This document shows positions 35,327 to 44,401 of a stretch of DNA of 64,000 nt, piece after piece. Positions within the stretch are counted from its first letter, which is position 1, and each line of letters starts with the position of its first letter. The notes beneath the pieces were generated by a model. The model worked only from the letters and a program-made list of their open reading frames with translations, did not search any database and was not told where the DNA came from. The DNA lies in NCBI RefSeq assembly GCF_009495355.1, contig NZ_VZAD01000097.1, positions 1-64,000 of the forward strand, read 5' to 3'. Position numbers and translations under genes: made by a program. Source of the DNA: Segatella copri (GTDB lineage Bacteria > Bacteroidota > Bacteroidia > Bacteroidales > Bacteroidaceae).

Positions 35327-36253
35327 ATGAAAAAATGGTTAGTCCTTTCAGTCTTTATGGCTGCCCTGCCATTGACAATGATGGCACAAGATGATGACCT
35401 CTACTTCAACCCGAAGCAAGAAGCCAAGAAGGCAGCCGAGGAACGTGTGCAGAAGGCAAAGCTGTTGGCTGCCCAGCGTGCACGTCAAGACAGCATATAT
35501 GCCCTCTACTGGTCGGGAAGTGACCGAAATGTGGATGAATACAACCGTGGCGGTAAACTGTTGAGCCATTATCAGAACATCGGAGCCGACTCTTTGGGCA
35601 ACGACATCATATCGTTCAGAGTGGGCAAGGGCGTGGCTCCCGATTCCATCTACGATGACGAGGCTTTTGCCGAGAAGTACATGCGTGGCATGGGTGATGA
35701 TTTCGACTGCACCCGAGACCTGAGCCGTTGGGACGGATTTTACGATCCTTGGTTCTATAGTTATTACGGCTGCGGACCATACTACTGGCGCAGTTCTTAC
35801 TGGCGCTGGCACAATCCATGGCGTTATGGCTATTATGCAGGATGGTACGATCCCTGGTTTGATCCCTGGTTCGACCCCTGGTATTATGGCTATGCTGGCT
35901 GGTATGGTGGTCCCTGGTATGGATGGGGTGGTTATTATCCTTGGTATTGGGGAGGTCCGGCTGTGGCTTACGTGCGCCCAAGCAACGGCTATCGTAGCTT
36001 TAGCCATTCAGCATCAGGCTCTAACGTAAATAGCTCTTACAGGAATAATTATCCTGGGCAATACAATCGCTTTGGCCGTCGCGAGAGCACAAATACCAAC
36101 AGCAACCGAAACTACAATTATAACAACAACCGCAGCTTCAACTACAGCAACTTTGGCAACCAGAGTCATGGCGGAAGCTTTGGAGGCAGCCGTGGCGGAG
36201 GCTTCAGCGGTGGCGGAGGCGGTTCGCGCAGTTATGGTAGTGGAAGAAGATAG
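35327..36253 (+). CDS. Secreted protein with Trp/Tyr/Asp/Pro-rich and Gly/Ser/Asn-rich repeats
   Basis: A 308-aa protein with a signal peptide (1-20, cut after MMAQ). After a charged region (25-75) comes a segment of repeated WYDPWF and WFDPW units (about 145-215), then an Asn/Tyr-rich stretch and a Gly/Ser-rich tail ending GSGRR. Similar aromatic-rich proteins are found in Bacteroidota but I cannot name a family. The composition suggests an extracellular or surface role, perhaps adhesive. It is followed after 23 bp by an outer-membrane porin gene. Confidence 0.7.
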   Translation: MKKWLVLSVFMAALPLTMMAQDDDLYFNPKQEAKKAAEERVQKAKLLAAQRARQDSIYALYWSGSDRNVDEYNRGGKLLSHYQNIGADSLGNDIISFRVGKGVAPDSIYDDEAFAEKYMRGMGDDFDCTRDLSRWDGFYDPWFYSYYGCGPYYWRSSYWRWHNPWRYGYYAGWYDPWFDPWFDPWYYGYAGWYGGPWYGWGGYYPWYWGGPAVAYVRPSNGYRSFSHSASGSNVNSSYRNNYPGQYNRFGRRESTNTNSNRNYNYNNNRSFNYSNFGNQSHGGSFGGSRGGGFSGGGGGSRSYGSGRR

Positions 36254-36276
36254 AAACTTTTTAATATTTCAAGAAT

Positions 36277-37923
36277 ATGAAACGTGTAAAGATCATTTTG
36301 CCGGCTTTGTTGGGACTCATGACAATTCCGGCTATGGCACAGGAAACTTATCAGGATGCCAAACTGGCTGAGACTGCTCTCACGGGTACTGCCCGTTATG
36401 TGGGCATGGGTGGAGCCATGGAGGCTTTAGGTGCTGACCTTTCTACTATCAGCACCAACCCTGCAGGTATAGGTATGTTCCGCAAGAGTCAGGCAGCTCT
36501 TTCTGCCGGTGTGCTGGCGCAGTCGTCGGCCGACAAGAACTTCACTTTTGATGGCACCAATGCCTACATCGATGGAAAGAACTCGAAGGTGAGCTTCGAC
36601 CAGATTGGTTTTGTATGGTCTATGGCCAACCGCAACCAGACTTACGTCAACCTGGCATTCAATTTCCATAAGAGTACCGACTTCATGCAGATTCTCACGG
36701 CAACCAGTATGCTCAACGGTGCCTCACAGTCTAAGTTGGCAGCCAACAAGACTGACTACAGCAACTATATCGACACACGATATGATGGCTACATCCGCAA
36801 TGCGGGTGACCTGATCTGGAACGGTGTGGACGAGAATTATCATAAGTTGATGGGCAAGGACGAGAATAACTTGCAGAATTTCTATGATGGTCGTTCCTTC
36901 CTTTTCGGACAGTATCAGCATGGCTACATCGGTGTCTACGACTTCAACATCAGCGGAAGCATCAAGAACCGCGTATGGTGGGGTGTCACCTTGGGATTGC
37001 ATGATGTCAATTACCACAGCGACTCTTACTATACTGAGAATTTTGTAGCCGAAAAGGAAGCCTATGGCGAGTCGTGCGAGAGTCTGAAGATTGACGGAAC
37101 TGGATTTGATGTAAAGGCGGGTGTCATCTTCCGTCCTGTGGAGAGTTCTCCTTTCCGCATCGGTGTCTATGTCAACTCGCCTGTATTCTATGACCTGACT
37201 ATGAAGGGTACTGCCGATCTGTATCTTATCGACAATAATATTGTCAACGACCAGGGGCAGTATGCTGCCGGACATAACTCGTCATACGTGGGTTACGACT
37301 ATCGTCTCAATACTCCCTGGAAAGCAGGTCTGAGCTTGGGTCACACCATCGGCAACTACTTCGCTCTCGGTGCTACCTACGAATATGCCTGGTACAATCA
37401 CATGGACAATCGTATCAAAGACGGTGGCTATTATGACGGATGGGACTACTACGAGTCGAGCAGCAGCGACAAGCCTATGAACGACCACACCAAGGCAACC
37501 CTGAATGGTGTGAGCACCCTGAAGTTGGGTATGGAGTACAAGCCAATTCCGATGTTGGCTGTACGCGTGGGCTACAACTATGTGTCGGCTTTGTATAAGG
37601 AAGACGGTGTGCGCGACCAGACTTTGATGTGCTCTTATGATGCTGATGGTAATACAGGTGTCAACATGGCAACTTCTACCGATTACACCAACTGGAAGGC
37701 GATCAACCGTTTCACTCTGGGTCTTGGCTTCAACTACAAGAAGATGTTCCTCGACCTGGCTTACCAGTACAGCGCTCAGGACGGTGACTTCTATCCCTTT
37801 ATGAGCAGCAAGAACTTTGGCACTAAAGAGGGTTTCACTCCAGCCATCAGCAATGAGGTCTCAGCAACCAAGGTTTCCAACAACCGTCATCAGTTGCTCA
37901 TGACCTTGGGATATAAGTTCTAA
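36277..37923 (+). CDS. OmpP1/FadL-family outer-membrane transporter
   Basis: A 548-aa protein with a signal peptide (cut after PAMAQ) and the family start with TGTARYVGMGGAMEALGADL, which forms the plug, followed by a long series of amphipathic strands ending in the aromatic terminal MTLGYKF typical of outer-membrane barrels. FadL-type channels pass hydrophobic molecules. It is 23 bp downstream of the aromatic-rich secreted protein, so they are likely cotranscribed. A strong terminator follows at 38000-38098. Confidence 0.88.
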   Translation: MKRVKIILPALLGLMTIPAMAQETYQDAKLAETALTGTARYVGMGGAMEALGADLSTISTNPAGIGMFRKSQAALSAGVLAQSSADKNFTFDGTNAYIDGKNSKVSFDQIGFVWSMANRNQTYVNLAFNFHKSTDFMQILTATSMLNGASQSKLAANKTDYSNYIDTRYDGYIRNAGDLIWNGVDENYHKLMGKDENNLQNFYDGRSFLFGQYQHGYIGVYDFNISGSIKNRVWWGVTLGLHDVNYHSDSYYTENFVAEKEAYGESCESLKIDGTGFDVKAGVIFRPVESSPFRIGVYVNSPVFYDLTMKGTADLYLIDNNIVNDQGQYAAGHNSSYVGYDYRLNTPWKAGLSLGHTIGNYFALGATYEYAWYNHMDNRIKDGGYYDGWDYYESSSSDKPMNDHTKATLNGVSTLKLGMEYKPIPMLAVRVGYNYVSALYKEDGVRDQTLMCSYDADGNTGVNMATSTDYTNWKAINRFTLGLGFNYKKMFLDLAYQYSAQDGDFYPFMSSKNFGTKEGFTPAISNEVSATKVSNNRHQLLMTLGYKF

Positions 37924-37999
37924 GACACGTAAGTAATAGCGATCAGGCGAAGCTTCGCTTCCTTTGGTCGCACGGAAATTTAGAGTAAAATAAAGAAGT

Positions 38000-38098
38000 T
38001 AAGGGAAGTTAGATGGGTTAAGAGTCAAATGCTTTATTGTTTGAAAACTAAACAATAAGCAATGAACCTCTTACCAGTCTAACTTCCCTTATTTTTTT
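38000..38098 (+). terminator. Strong two-part terminator after the porin gene
   Basis: The outer stem TAAGGGAAGTTAGA (38000-38013) pairs with 38078-38091. An inner stem TTATTGTTT/AAACAATAA lies within it (about 38034-38058). Seven T residues follow (38092-38098). It clearly ends the 35327-37923 transcript. Confidence 0.85.
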
Positions 38099-38158
38099 AG
38101 CCATATAGGAAATAAAAATCTTGAATTAAAAGATTTTTTGCTGAAATAGCATTAAAAA

Positions 38159-38190
38159 TTTGCATTAAGCCCTTTTAAATTGTATCTTTG
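38159..38190 (+). promoter_or_regulatory. Promoter of the HU-like regulator gene
   Basis: TTTG (38159-38162) and TATCTTTG (38183-38190) with a 20-bp spacer fit the consensus exactly. The predicted start of transcription near 38197 leaves a leader of about 210 nt, and that leader contains the four 21-bp repeats. Confidence 0.85.
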
Positions 38191-38206
38191 CACTTGATAA
38201 ATCTCT

Positions 38207-38290
38207 GTTCAAAGCCTTTGAATGTCCGTTCAGAGCCTTTGAATGTCCGTTCAGAGCCTTTGAATGTCCGTTCAAAGCCTTTGAACGGAG
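38207..38290 (+). repeat. Four 21-bp tandem repeats in the leader of the HU-like gene
   Basis: Units of 21 bp start at 38207, 38228, 38249 and 38270. Each carries GTTCARAGCCTTTGAA, which is almost self-complementary, and the first three end in TGTCC. The last unit ends ACGGAG. They begin about 10 bp after the predicted transcription start, where they could act as operators or as a string of RNA stem-loops. The rest of 37924-38406 holds the terminator, the promoter and an AT-rich leader. Confidence 0.88.
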
Positions 38291-38406
38291 ATTTTAAATG
38301 TGGTTTAACGATTTTAGTTGACCACTCTGCGCATTATTGGTGTTTGGCAAAACAATCATAAGTGACAGACAATCATTTCCTAATAACAAAAAAACTTAAT
38401 ATAACT

Positions 38407-39048
38407 ATGGCAAAGTACAAATTAGTAGAAATGGCAGACATGGATAAGACCGGCACACGCAAGGTTTATCCTAAAATGGTGACCTATCGGACACTGTCTA
38501 CAGAAGAGTTTATAAAAAAGATGAAGTGGTATAACAACGCATTACCAACGAGCGCGATAGAGGCTGCTTTAACGGATATGTGTAACATATTGGCCCGTAT
38601 GTTGGCTATGGGGTACAATGTCAACCTGGATGGATTGGGAACCTTTTCGTTGTCCCTGGGGTTCGAAGACGAAAAACCTACAGAGATGCAGCATGACGAT
38701 GACAAGATGGCGTATCGTACAGTGGGAGTAAAGAATATCAATTTCAAGACATCGCCCGAGTTGATAAAGGAAGTAAGACTACTTGTCAACTCCGATCTGG
38801 AACGTGATATGAGTGGTGTAAAAGTTATCAAACGCGAGCTGTACTCCAAAGAAGAGCGTGTCAGTCGTGCCTTGGAAGAGATTCATGAAAACGGTTTCAT
38901 CACCCTTACCGATTATGCAGCCATCAATCATCTAAGCCGGACTGCCGCCTCCATGGAATTGAAAACGTTGACAGATGACCCTTCTTCTCCTATCACTGCA
39001 AAAGGAAGAGGCTCTCACAAGGTTTGGGTGAAGAAGCAAGAGGAATAA
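38407..39048 (+). CDS. HU-like DNA-binding protein (HU-HIG type) with winged-helix C terminus
   Basis: A 213-aa protein from ATG 38407; the longer frame begins with GTG at 38362 and lacks conservation. Residues about 1-125 resemble the HU-HIG domain of Bacteroidota (YPKMVTYRTLSTEEF, AALTDMCNILARML, VNLDGLGTFSLSL, INFKTSPELIKEV). Residues about 150-205 form a winged-helix-like segment (ITLTDYAAINHLSRTAASMEL). It probably shapes or regulates DNA. The long leader with 21-bp repeats suggests special control, possibly autoregulation. Confidence 0.8.
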   Translation: MAKYKLVEMADMDKTGTRKVYPKMVTYRTLSTEEFIKKMKWYNNALPTSAIEAALTDMCNILARMLAMGYNVNLDGLGTFSLSLGFEDEKPTEMQHDDDKMAYRTVGVKNINFKTSPELIKEVRLLVNSDLERDMSGVKVIKRELYSKEERVSRALEEIHENGFITLTDYAAINHLSRTAASMELKTLTDDPSSPITAKGRGSHKVWVKKQEE

Positions 39049-39074
39049 TCGGAAATTTTCGAATAACATGACTC

Positions 39075-39137
39075 AAGTTTCTCTTGTGGTTCAAGTACGC
39101 CCTGAAAGGGTAGAAGCTCTTAGCCCAGGGAGGGCAC
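39075..39137. repeat. REP-like element, truncated copy C
   Basis: Starts with AAGTTTCTCTTGTGGTTCAA, which matches the reverse complement of the right end of copies A and B. It continues with GCCCTGAAAGGGT and AGAAGCTCTTAGCCCAGGG, then stops abruptly. It lies 27 bp after the HU-like gene. Confidence 0.7.
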
Positions 39138-39182
39138 TGAAAAAGTAAAATCCATTAATACATACAATTAATAAATACAATT

Positions 39183-40502
39183 ATGAAAGCTACAAGAATC
39201 ATCACAACAGTGTTTATTGCGCTTGCCTCACTTGCAGCCCATGCACAGGAAGGAGCATGGAACGGCGAACTAAACATAATGGGAACTAAGTTGCCTTTAG
39301 TATTCAACTTCTCTGGCGACGGCTGCACCATGGATTCGCCTTCGCAAGGTGCTAAAGGAATACCAGCCGAGAAGACTATTAAGGACGATGGTACAATAAA
39401 AGTTTCGGTTGCCATGATTGGAGCCACATTTGAGGGAAAGATGGAGAATGGCGAAATTAAAGGTACATACACCCAAAATGGTTTCCACATCCCTCTTACA
39501 CTAAAGCCCGGCAAACTTGTAGTTAAACGTCCGCAAACTCCGGTTGCTCCATTTCCATATAAGGAAGAGAACATAAGCTTCACAAATGCAGGATATACTT
39601 TCAACGGTACCCTCACCCTACCACAAAACTATTCTAAGCAGACTCCCGTAGTGCTGATGGTTACTGGTAGCGGACAGCAGAACCGCGACGAAGAATGGTT
39701 TGACCATAAACCCCTTGCCGTAATTGCAGATGCCTTGGCTCGTCAAGGCATTGCTTCCTTACGTTATGACGACCGTGGTTGGAATGATAAGAATATTGAT
39801 TTCGGTCAATTCACAACAGCCGACTTCCTCCAAGATGCCGCATCTGCCTTACCATTATTGCGCAAGCGCTTCAATAAGGTTGGAATATTAGGACATAGCG
39901 AGGGAGGCACAATAGCCATGATGCTTGCCGCTGAAGGCAAAGCCGACTTCATTGTGTCGCTCGCTGGCATGGCTATATCAGGTAAAGAAACTCTCGTGAT
40001 GCAGAACCGCCAGGCAATGTCATCCTTAGGCCTGCCTAAGGAGATGGTGGATTCCTACTGCAATAACATATCAAATATTCTCGAAGAGATTGCCAATGGC
40101 AAGAAGACAAGTGAGATAACCATCGACGGAGTGCCAGACAATTTAAAGCCTATCCTAAAGAGATCATTAGAGCAAGCCGACTTGCCATACATACGCCATT
40201 TCATAACTATAGATGCTGGCAAGCAGTTGTCCAAGATTAAATGCCCAGTGTTGGCACTTAACGGCACAAAAGACACTCAAGTGGACTGCGCCGCCAATAC
40301 AACTATACTTGAAACTGGACTCTCCAACTGCAAGCACACTATAAAGAAGATTGATGGTGTAAACCATCTGTTCCAGCATTGCTCTACTGGCAGCATTGTG
40401 GAATATCAGCAAATAGAAGAAACCATTGCACCTGAAGTGCTGGAGACAATAACCAAGTGGATTAACGAACAGCAAAGAACAATAAATGAAGCTCAAGAAT
40501 AA
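39183..40502 (+). CDS. Secreted alpha/beta hydrolase (S9/dienelactone-hydrolase type)
   Basis: A 439-aa protein with a signal peptide (cut after AAHAQ), an N-terminal beta-rich region (23-115) and an alpha/beta-hydrolase domain. The oxyanion region MVTGSGQQNRDE, nucleophile Ser239 in LGHSEGG, an Asp in NGTKDTQVD, and a His in VNHLFQHC make a complete triad. Relatives act as esterases or peptidases; the substrate is unknown. It ends before a hairpin-bearing 500-bp gap. Confidence 0.85.
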   Translation: MKATRIITTVFIALASLAAHAQEGAWNGELNIMGTKLPLVFNFSGDGCTMDSPSQGAKGIPAEKTIKDDGTIKVSVAMIGATFEGKMENGEIKGTYTQNGFHIPLTLKPGKLVVKRPQTPVAPFPYKEENISFTNAGYTFNGTLTLPQNYSKQTPVVLMVTGSGQQNRDEEWFDHKPLAVIADALARQGIASLRYDDRGWNDKNIDFGQFTTADFLQDAASALPLLRKRFNKVGILGHSEGGTIAMMLAAEGKADFIVSLAGMAISGKETLVMQNRQAMSSLGLPKEMVDSYCNNISNILEEIANGKKTSEITIDGVPDNLKPILKRSLEQADLPYIRHFITIDAGKQLSKIKCPVLALNGTKDTQVDCAANTTILETGLSNCKHTIKKIDGVNHLFQHCSTGSIVEYQQIEETIAPEVLETITKWINEQQRTINEAQE

Positions 40503-40598
40503 AGATTAATAAATTGAGAGTCGCCTATCACAATAATACCCAATTACCAAGGAGGTTTGGGGATAATTATTTTATATAAAGACTTTGGCATACTATTT

Positions 40599-40643
40599 TT
40601 TATTTGTAACTTAGCAAATTAAAAACGCTAAGTTACAAATAAA
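40599..40643. terminator. 17-bp perfect hairpin, possible terminator
   Basis: TTTATTTGTAACTTAGC (40599-40615) pairs with 40627-40643 across an 11-nt loop. It lies about 100 bp past the hydrolase stop and is not followed by a T run on the plus strand. The rest of 40503-41009 holds a short REP-like piece at 40786-40814 and a -7 element TACTTTTG at 40889-40896, with no further gene seen. Confidence 0.5.
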
Positions 40644-40785
40644 GCTCCTCAAATCCGCAACTAAGCCCTTCAACGTCCTTCTTGCGTGTACACGTCCTCT
40701 CATTACTGAATTATCAGATAAATTGAGGCTGAAATGCCCACTTCTGCCTACAATATCCCCTTACCCCACAATGCGACTTGAGACA

Positions 40786-40814
40786 AAGCCCGTACTTGAA
40801 CCACATGTGAAACT
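40786..40814. repeat. REP-like element, right-end fragment D
   Basis: The segment from AGCCCGTACTTGAACC to CACATGTGAAACT matches the right end of elements A and B. No palindromic core remains. Confidence 0.65.
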
Positions 40815-41009
40815 GGGGGGATTACCGCCCCTAAGGTTAAACATGTTTAATTGTCAAAGAAAATCATGGCTTTTTCGGATGATAATATTACTTTTGTAGC
40901 ATCAAAAACTCAAGACACTAAAAACAAACCAAAAATGGATTCACACACAACTAATTAAAAAAACAAATATAAACTACAAAAAACAAACACTAAAAACAAA
41001 ACAGTGAAA

Positions 41010-43280
41010 ATGAAAACTAAAACAAAGACAAAGGTAGCGCTTGTAGCGTTGTGCCTTTTAGCTTCGCATGGAGCTATGGCTAAAGATTATTACTTGGCAC
41101 CTAATGGTACAGGTAATGGTATGACTATCGACAAGCCTTTTGGTGACCCGGTAAAGGCTTTTGCTGCACTGAAGGCTGGCGACATTCTCTATGTAAGAGG
41201 AGGAACCTACCATCTTTCACAAACCATCAATGTGACTGAGACAGGTACTGCAGACAAGCGTATCTGTGTGTTTGCCTATCCTGGTGACACAGAGCGCCCA
41301 GTATTCGACTTCGCTGGACAGCCACGCAGTACTGCAACAGAGGCTGCTAACAACCGAGGTATCATGCACAAGATAGGTGCCAACTACTGGCATTATCGTG
41401 GTCTCGACATCTGCCATTCTGCTGACAATGGTATGAAACTTGAGGGTAGTTATTGCGTAGTGGAGCTCTGCCGCTTCTATGGCAATGAAGACACAGGATT
41501 GCAGCAAGGTTTCGGTAAGGACAGTAAAGGCAACAACACCCGCAATACCGAGTTCAAATACGGAAGATTCAATATTATCGTCAACTGCGATGCTTATGAT
41601 AACCACGACCCATGGACTAACGGAGGCAACGCTGACGGTTTCGCCATCAAACTGTTTCCTGGCCCTGGAAACGAGTTTCATGGTTGTCGTGCCTGGCACA
41701 ACTCTGACGACGGCTGGGACTTGTACTACACCGTTTTCCCTATTGTGGTTGACAACTGCTGGTGCTTGAATAATGGTTTCGACAAGGGTAATGCCAACGG
41801 ATTCAAGATGGGAGGATGCAAGCAGGGCGGTACCTCAACAGGCGGTCATGTATTCAAAAACTGTATTGTCGCTTTCCACGCCAACAAAGGATTCGACCAA
41901 AACCATCATCGCGAGGGTTCTTATCTGATCAATGACCTCTCCTATGGCAACGGCATCAACTATGGTTACAACATGGAAGCGCCTGACTATGGCAACTGGG
42001 TGCTGCGCAACTGCGTGGGCTTTGCCTATGGCTCACAAAAGATGGAACGTAACTCTGCTTTCACTAAGGCGCCAGACATCGAATACTGTACTTGGACCAC
42101 ACTCGATAACACCAATCCTTTGGGTGAAAAGGCAAGCAGCAATGGTACTTCCTATGCCAAAACTATCAATAATTATTCTTCCGAGTACGAGGATCTGAGC
42201 TACGAGACAGGCATCAGTGCCCGTCAGGATAACGGAGAGTTGCCTTTGAAGTTCGGTCGTCTGAAAGCTGGCAGCAAGCTGATTGATGCAGGTACTCCGA
42301 TTACAGATTTCAAGACGGTGGATGCTCATAAGGCTGCATACGAATATGCGGACAATGCGCCACAGAACTGGTCAGTAACCCTCAACATCCCTTATGTAGG
42401 CAAGGCTCCTGACTATGGTCCATACGAATATGGTGGCGATGACAATGCCTATACGCTCAAAATGCCTGTGAACGACGGTACGGTGGAAGATGCCATACCT
42501 GAGCCAAGCGATGGAAAGAACTGGGTAACCACAACCGTAGTCAACAACTATCTCTTCCAGGATGAGGTAATTGCCGATGAGGTGAAGAAGTATATCACAG
42601 GCGGAACAGCAGATGGCGTGAATCCAAGATACTATGGTAAGTCATCAGATGGCAGTGGTTCGGTGACCTACGTAGATGAAACTACGGCGAGAGGCAAGAA
42701 GTACTCTGCTACTTATGGTGCTTACAGAATTCCAAAGACAACCAACGTAGAGTTCACCCTGCCTTCTCTTGCCGAGATGAAATCTAATGTATATTGCACT
42801 GGTCGTCGTACGCTCGTTATCGACTGGCATTATGCAGATAATTCCAAATCAGGAACGGTACCTGTCTCGTTGTCAGAAGGTGTAGCTCCGGTTGACGTGA
42901 AAGCCAAGGTGGGCAAGATAGAGAAGAAGCCTATTGTTGTGACTTTGACCAATAATGGTGGTGGCGACATGTACCTTACCGACCTGACACTGGGCGTTTA
43001 CCAGGAGGTGGACGAAGATGGCAATCCTATTGTTTCGGGCATTGAACAGGTAGAGAAGGATAGCGCCACAAAGACCTATCAGATGTACCAGACCACCAAT
43101 GGTCTGATTGTCTATGGTGACATTGCCTCACTCAATGTCTTCAGCGCTGACGGTAAGAAGGTGGCAGGCTCTACAGACTCTCAGTTTGTCAATACCTCTG
43201 CTCTTGTCAAAGGCATGTACATTGTGCTCATCAAGGGCAAGGATGGAAGCACAGGCGCACAGAAGTTCCTGCGCAGATAA
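41010..43280 (+). CDS. PL9-type pectate lyase with type IX-like C-terminal domain
   Basis: A 756-aa protein. The frame can be read from GTG 41004, but ATG 41010 is the more likely start. Signal peptide ends after AMA near residue 26. Residues about 30-420 form a right-handed beta helix with family-9 lyase marks (NADGFAIKLFPGPGN, CRAWHNSDDGWDLYY, NCWCLNNGF, GFKMGG, HANKGFDQN). A beta-rich region follows, and the last 80 residues (from SGIEQVEKD to AQKFLRR) look like a type IX secretion signal domain. It should cut polygalacturonate outside the cell. A -7 element TACTTTTG lies at 40889-40896. Confidence 0.86.
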   Translation: MKTKTKTKVALVALCLLASHGAMAKDYYLAPNGTGNGMTIDKPFGDPVKAFAALKAGDILYVRGGTYHLSQTINVTETGTADKRICVFAYPGDTERPVFDFAGQPRSTATEAANNRGIMHKIGANYWHYRGLDICHSADNGMKLEGSYCVVELCRFYGNEDTGLQQGFGKDSKGNNTRNTEFKYGRFNIIVNCDAYDNHDPWTNGGNADGFAIKLFPGPGNEFHGCRAWHNSDDGWDLYYTVFPIVVDNCWCLNNGFDKGNANGFKMGGCKQGGTSTGGHVFKNCIVAFHANKGFDQNHHREGSYLINDLSYGNGINYGYNMEAPDYGNWVLRNCVGFAYGSQKMERNSAFTKAPDIEYCTWTTLDNTNPLGEKASSNGTSYAKTINNYSSEYEDLSYETGISARQDNGELPLKFGRLKAGSKLIDAGTPITDFKTVDAHKAAYEYADNAPQNWSVTLNIPYVGKAPDYGPYEYGGDDNAYTLKMPVNDGTVEDAIPEPSDGKNWVTTTVVNNYLFQDEVIADEVKKYITGGTADGVNPRYYGKSSDGSGSVTYVDETTARGKKYSATYGAYRIPKTTNVEFTLPSLAEMKSNVYCTGRRTLVIDWHYADNSKSGTVPVSLSEGVAPVDVKAKVGKIEKKPIVVTLTNNGGGDMYLTDLTLGVYQEVDEDGNPIVSGIEQVEKDSATKTYQMYQTTNGLIVYGDIASLNVFSADGKKVAGSTDSQFVNTSALVKGMYIVLIKGKDGSTGAQKFLRR

Positions 43281-43434
43281 GTTTCAAGCGAAAGAAATAA
43301 TGAATCACAGAATGGGTGCGACGTGTGTGAACACCTATTAACGTGTTTCAAAGTAATTGAAATAATTTGCGATTCAGAAAGATAATTTGTAATTTTGGCA
43401 TTCGTAAGTTTATTGATAACGAATATCCAAAAAT

Positions 43435-44274
43435 ATGAAGAAAATACTTTTTGCAATCGTTCTGTCTCTGACGGCTCTGAAGGTATCGGCTTACGATTTC
43501 CTCAGAGCCGTTAAAGATTCTATTCCCGGAGGCTACAACTTCTGGGTTTATACACCAGTAGATTATTTTTATTCTCAAGAGCAGACTCCTGTCATCATCT
43601 TCCTGCATGGAGCAAGCCTTTGCGGAAGAGACCTCTCGCGTGTTCGCCGTTATGGTCCTCTTGATGCCATCGTGAAAGGCAGGGATATTGATGCCCTCAC
43701 CATTGTGCCTCAGAACCCCGGTGGAGCCTGGAGCCCGAAGAAGGTGATGGATGTCTTCGACTGGGTAAGGAAACATTACGCCTGCGACTCTACCCGTGTG
43801 TATGTGCTGGGCATGAGTCTCGGCGGTTATGGCACTATGGATGTCTGCGGCACCTATCCCGACCGCATTGCAGCAGGAATGGCACTCTGCGGAGGTACCT
43901 CGCTCAAGGATGTGAGTGGACTGGGCAAGTTGCCTTTCTGGATTATTCATGGTACTGCCGACAGAGCCGTGCCCGTGAAACAGTCGAAGGTGGTGGTGGA
44001 GAAACTGAAAAGGAGTGGCAACGACAGCCGACTGCTCTACGACTGGCTGCCTGGTGCCAATCATGGAGCACCTGCCCGTATCTTTTATCTCAAGAAAACC
44101 TATGAGTGGCTTTTCTCTCATAGTCTGGTGGATAAAGACCGTCCTGTCAACAAGAGCATCGACATAGGACTTGGCGATTTGCGCAAGGCTTACCGTGACG
44201 TCAACCGCAACAAACCTGCGCCCGAACTGATCGACGGTCCCAGTATTATCAAAGAAGAAGGGAATGAGTATTAA
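43435..44274 (+). CDS. Secreted esterase, alpha/beta hydrolase (phospholipase/carboxylesterase or CE1-like)
   Basis: A 279-aa protein with a signal peptide (cut after VSA). Motifs are IIFLHGASLCGRD (oxyanion hole), Ser128 in VLGMSLGGYG, an Asp in HGTADRAVPV and a His in GANHGAPAR, a full triad. The domain looks like the PHB-depolymerase/CE1 group. Placed 154 bp after the pectate lyase gene, it may remove ester groups from plant polymer, but this is inference. Its stop lies in the loop of a hairpin at 44255-44290. Confidence 0.85.
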   Translation: MKKILFAIVLSLTALKVSAYDFLRAVKDSIPGGYNFWVYTPVDYFYSQEQTPVIIFLHGASLCGRDLSRVRRYGPLDAIVKGRDIDALTIVPQNPGGAWSPKKVMDVFDWVRKHYACDSTRVYVLGMSLGGYGTMDVCGTYPDRIAAGMALCGGTSLKDVSGLGKLPFWIIHGTADRAVPVKQSKVVVEKLKRSGNDSRLLYDWLPGANHGAPARIFYLKKTYEWLFSHSLVDKDRPVNKSIDIGLGDLRKAYRDVNRNKPAPELIDGPSIIKEEGNEY

Positions 44275-44290
44275 TGCTCATTCCCTTCTT
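44255..44290 (+). terminator. Hairpin with the stop codon in its loop
   Basis: The perfect 14-bp stem AAGAAGGGAATGAG (44255-44268) pairs with 44277-44290. The TAA of the esterase gene lies at 44272-44274 in the 8-nt loop. The left arm codes for the last residues of the protein. A T-rich stretch follows. Confidence 0.7.
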
Positions 44291-44401
44291 ATGCTTTTCG
44301 CAAGTTTAGGAGTTAAAGAAGTTATCACTCCCAACAGTTGCAAGAAATTATCACTCCCTTCGGTCGTTAGAAGTTACTGATGTCTCGCCTGTTTTCCCCC
44401 A

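Noticed and set aside
35348..36007. 219-aa minus-strand frame opposite the aromatic-repeat protein
   Set aside because: Low-complexity shadow of the repeated coding strand; no ribosome site or promoter.
36427..37488. Minus-strand frames within the porin gene
   Set aside because: Shadow frames opposite a gene with a clear signal peptide and barrel pattern.
38207..38290. CRISPR array
   Set aside because: The 21-bp units are directly adjacent with no spacers, and no cas genes are nearby.
38362..38406. GTG start of the HU-like gene
   Set aside because: The extra 15 residues have no family similarity, and ATG 38407 gives the usual MAKYKLVEM start.
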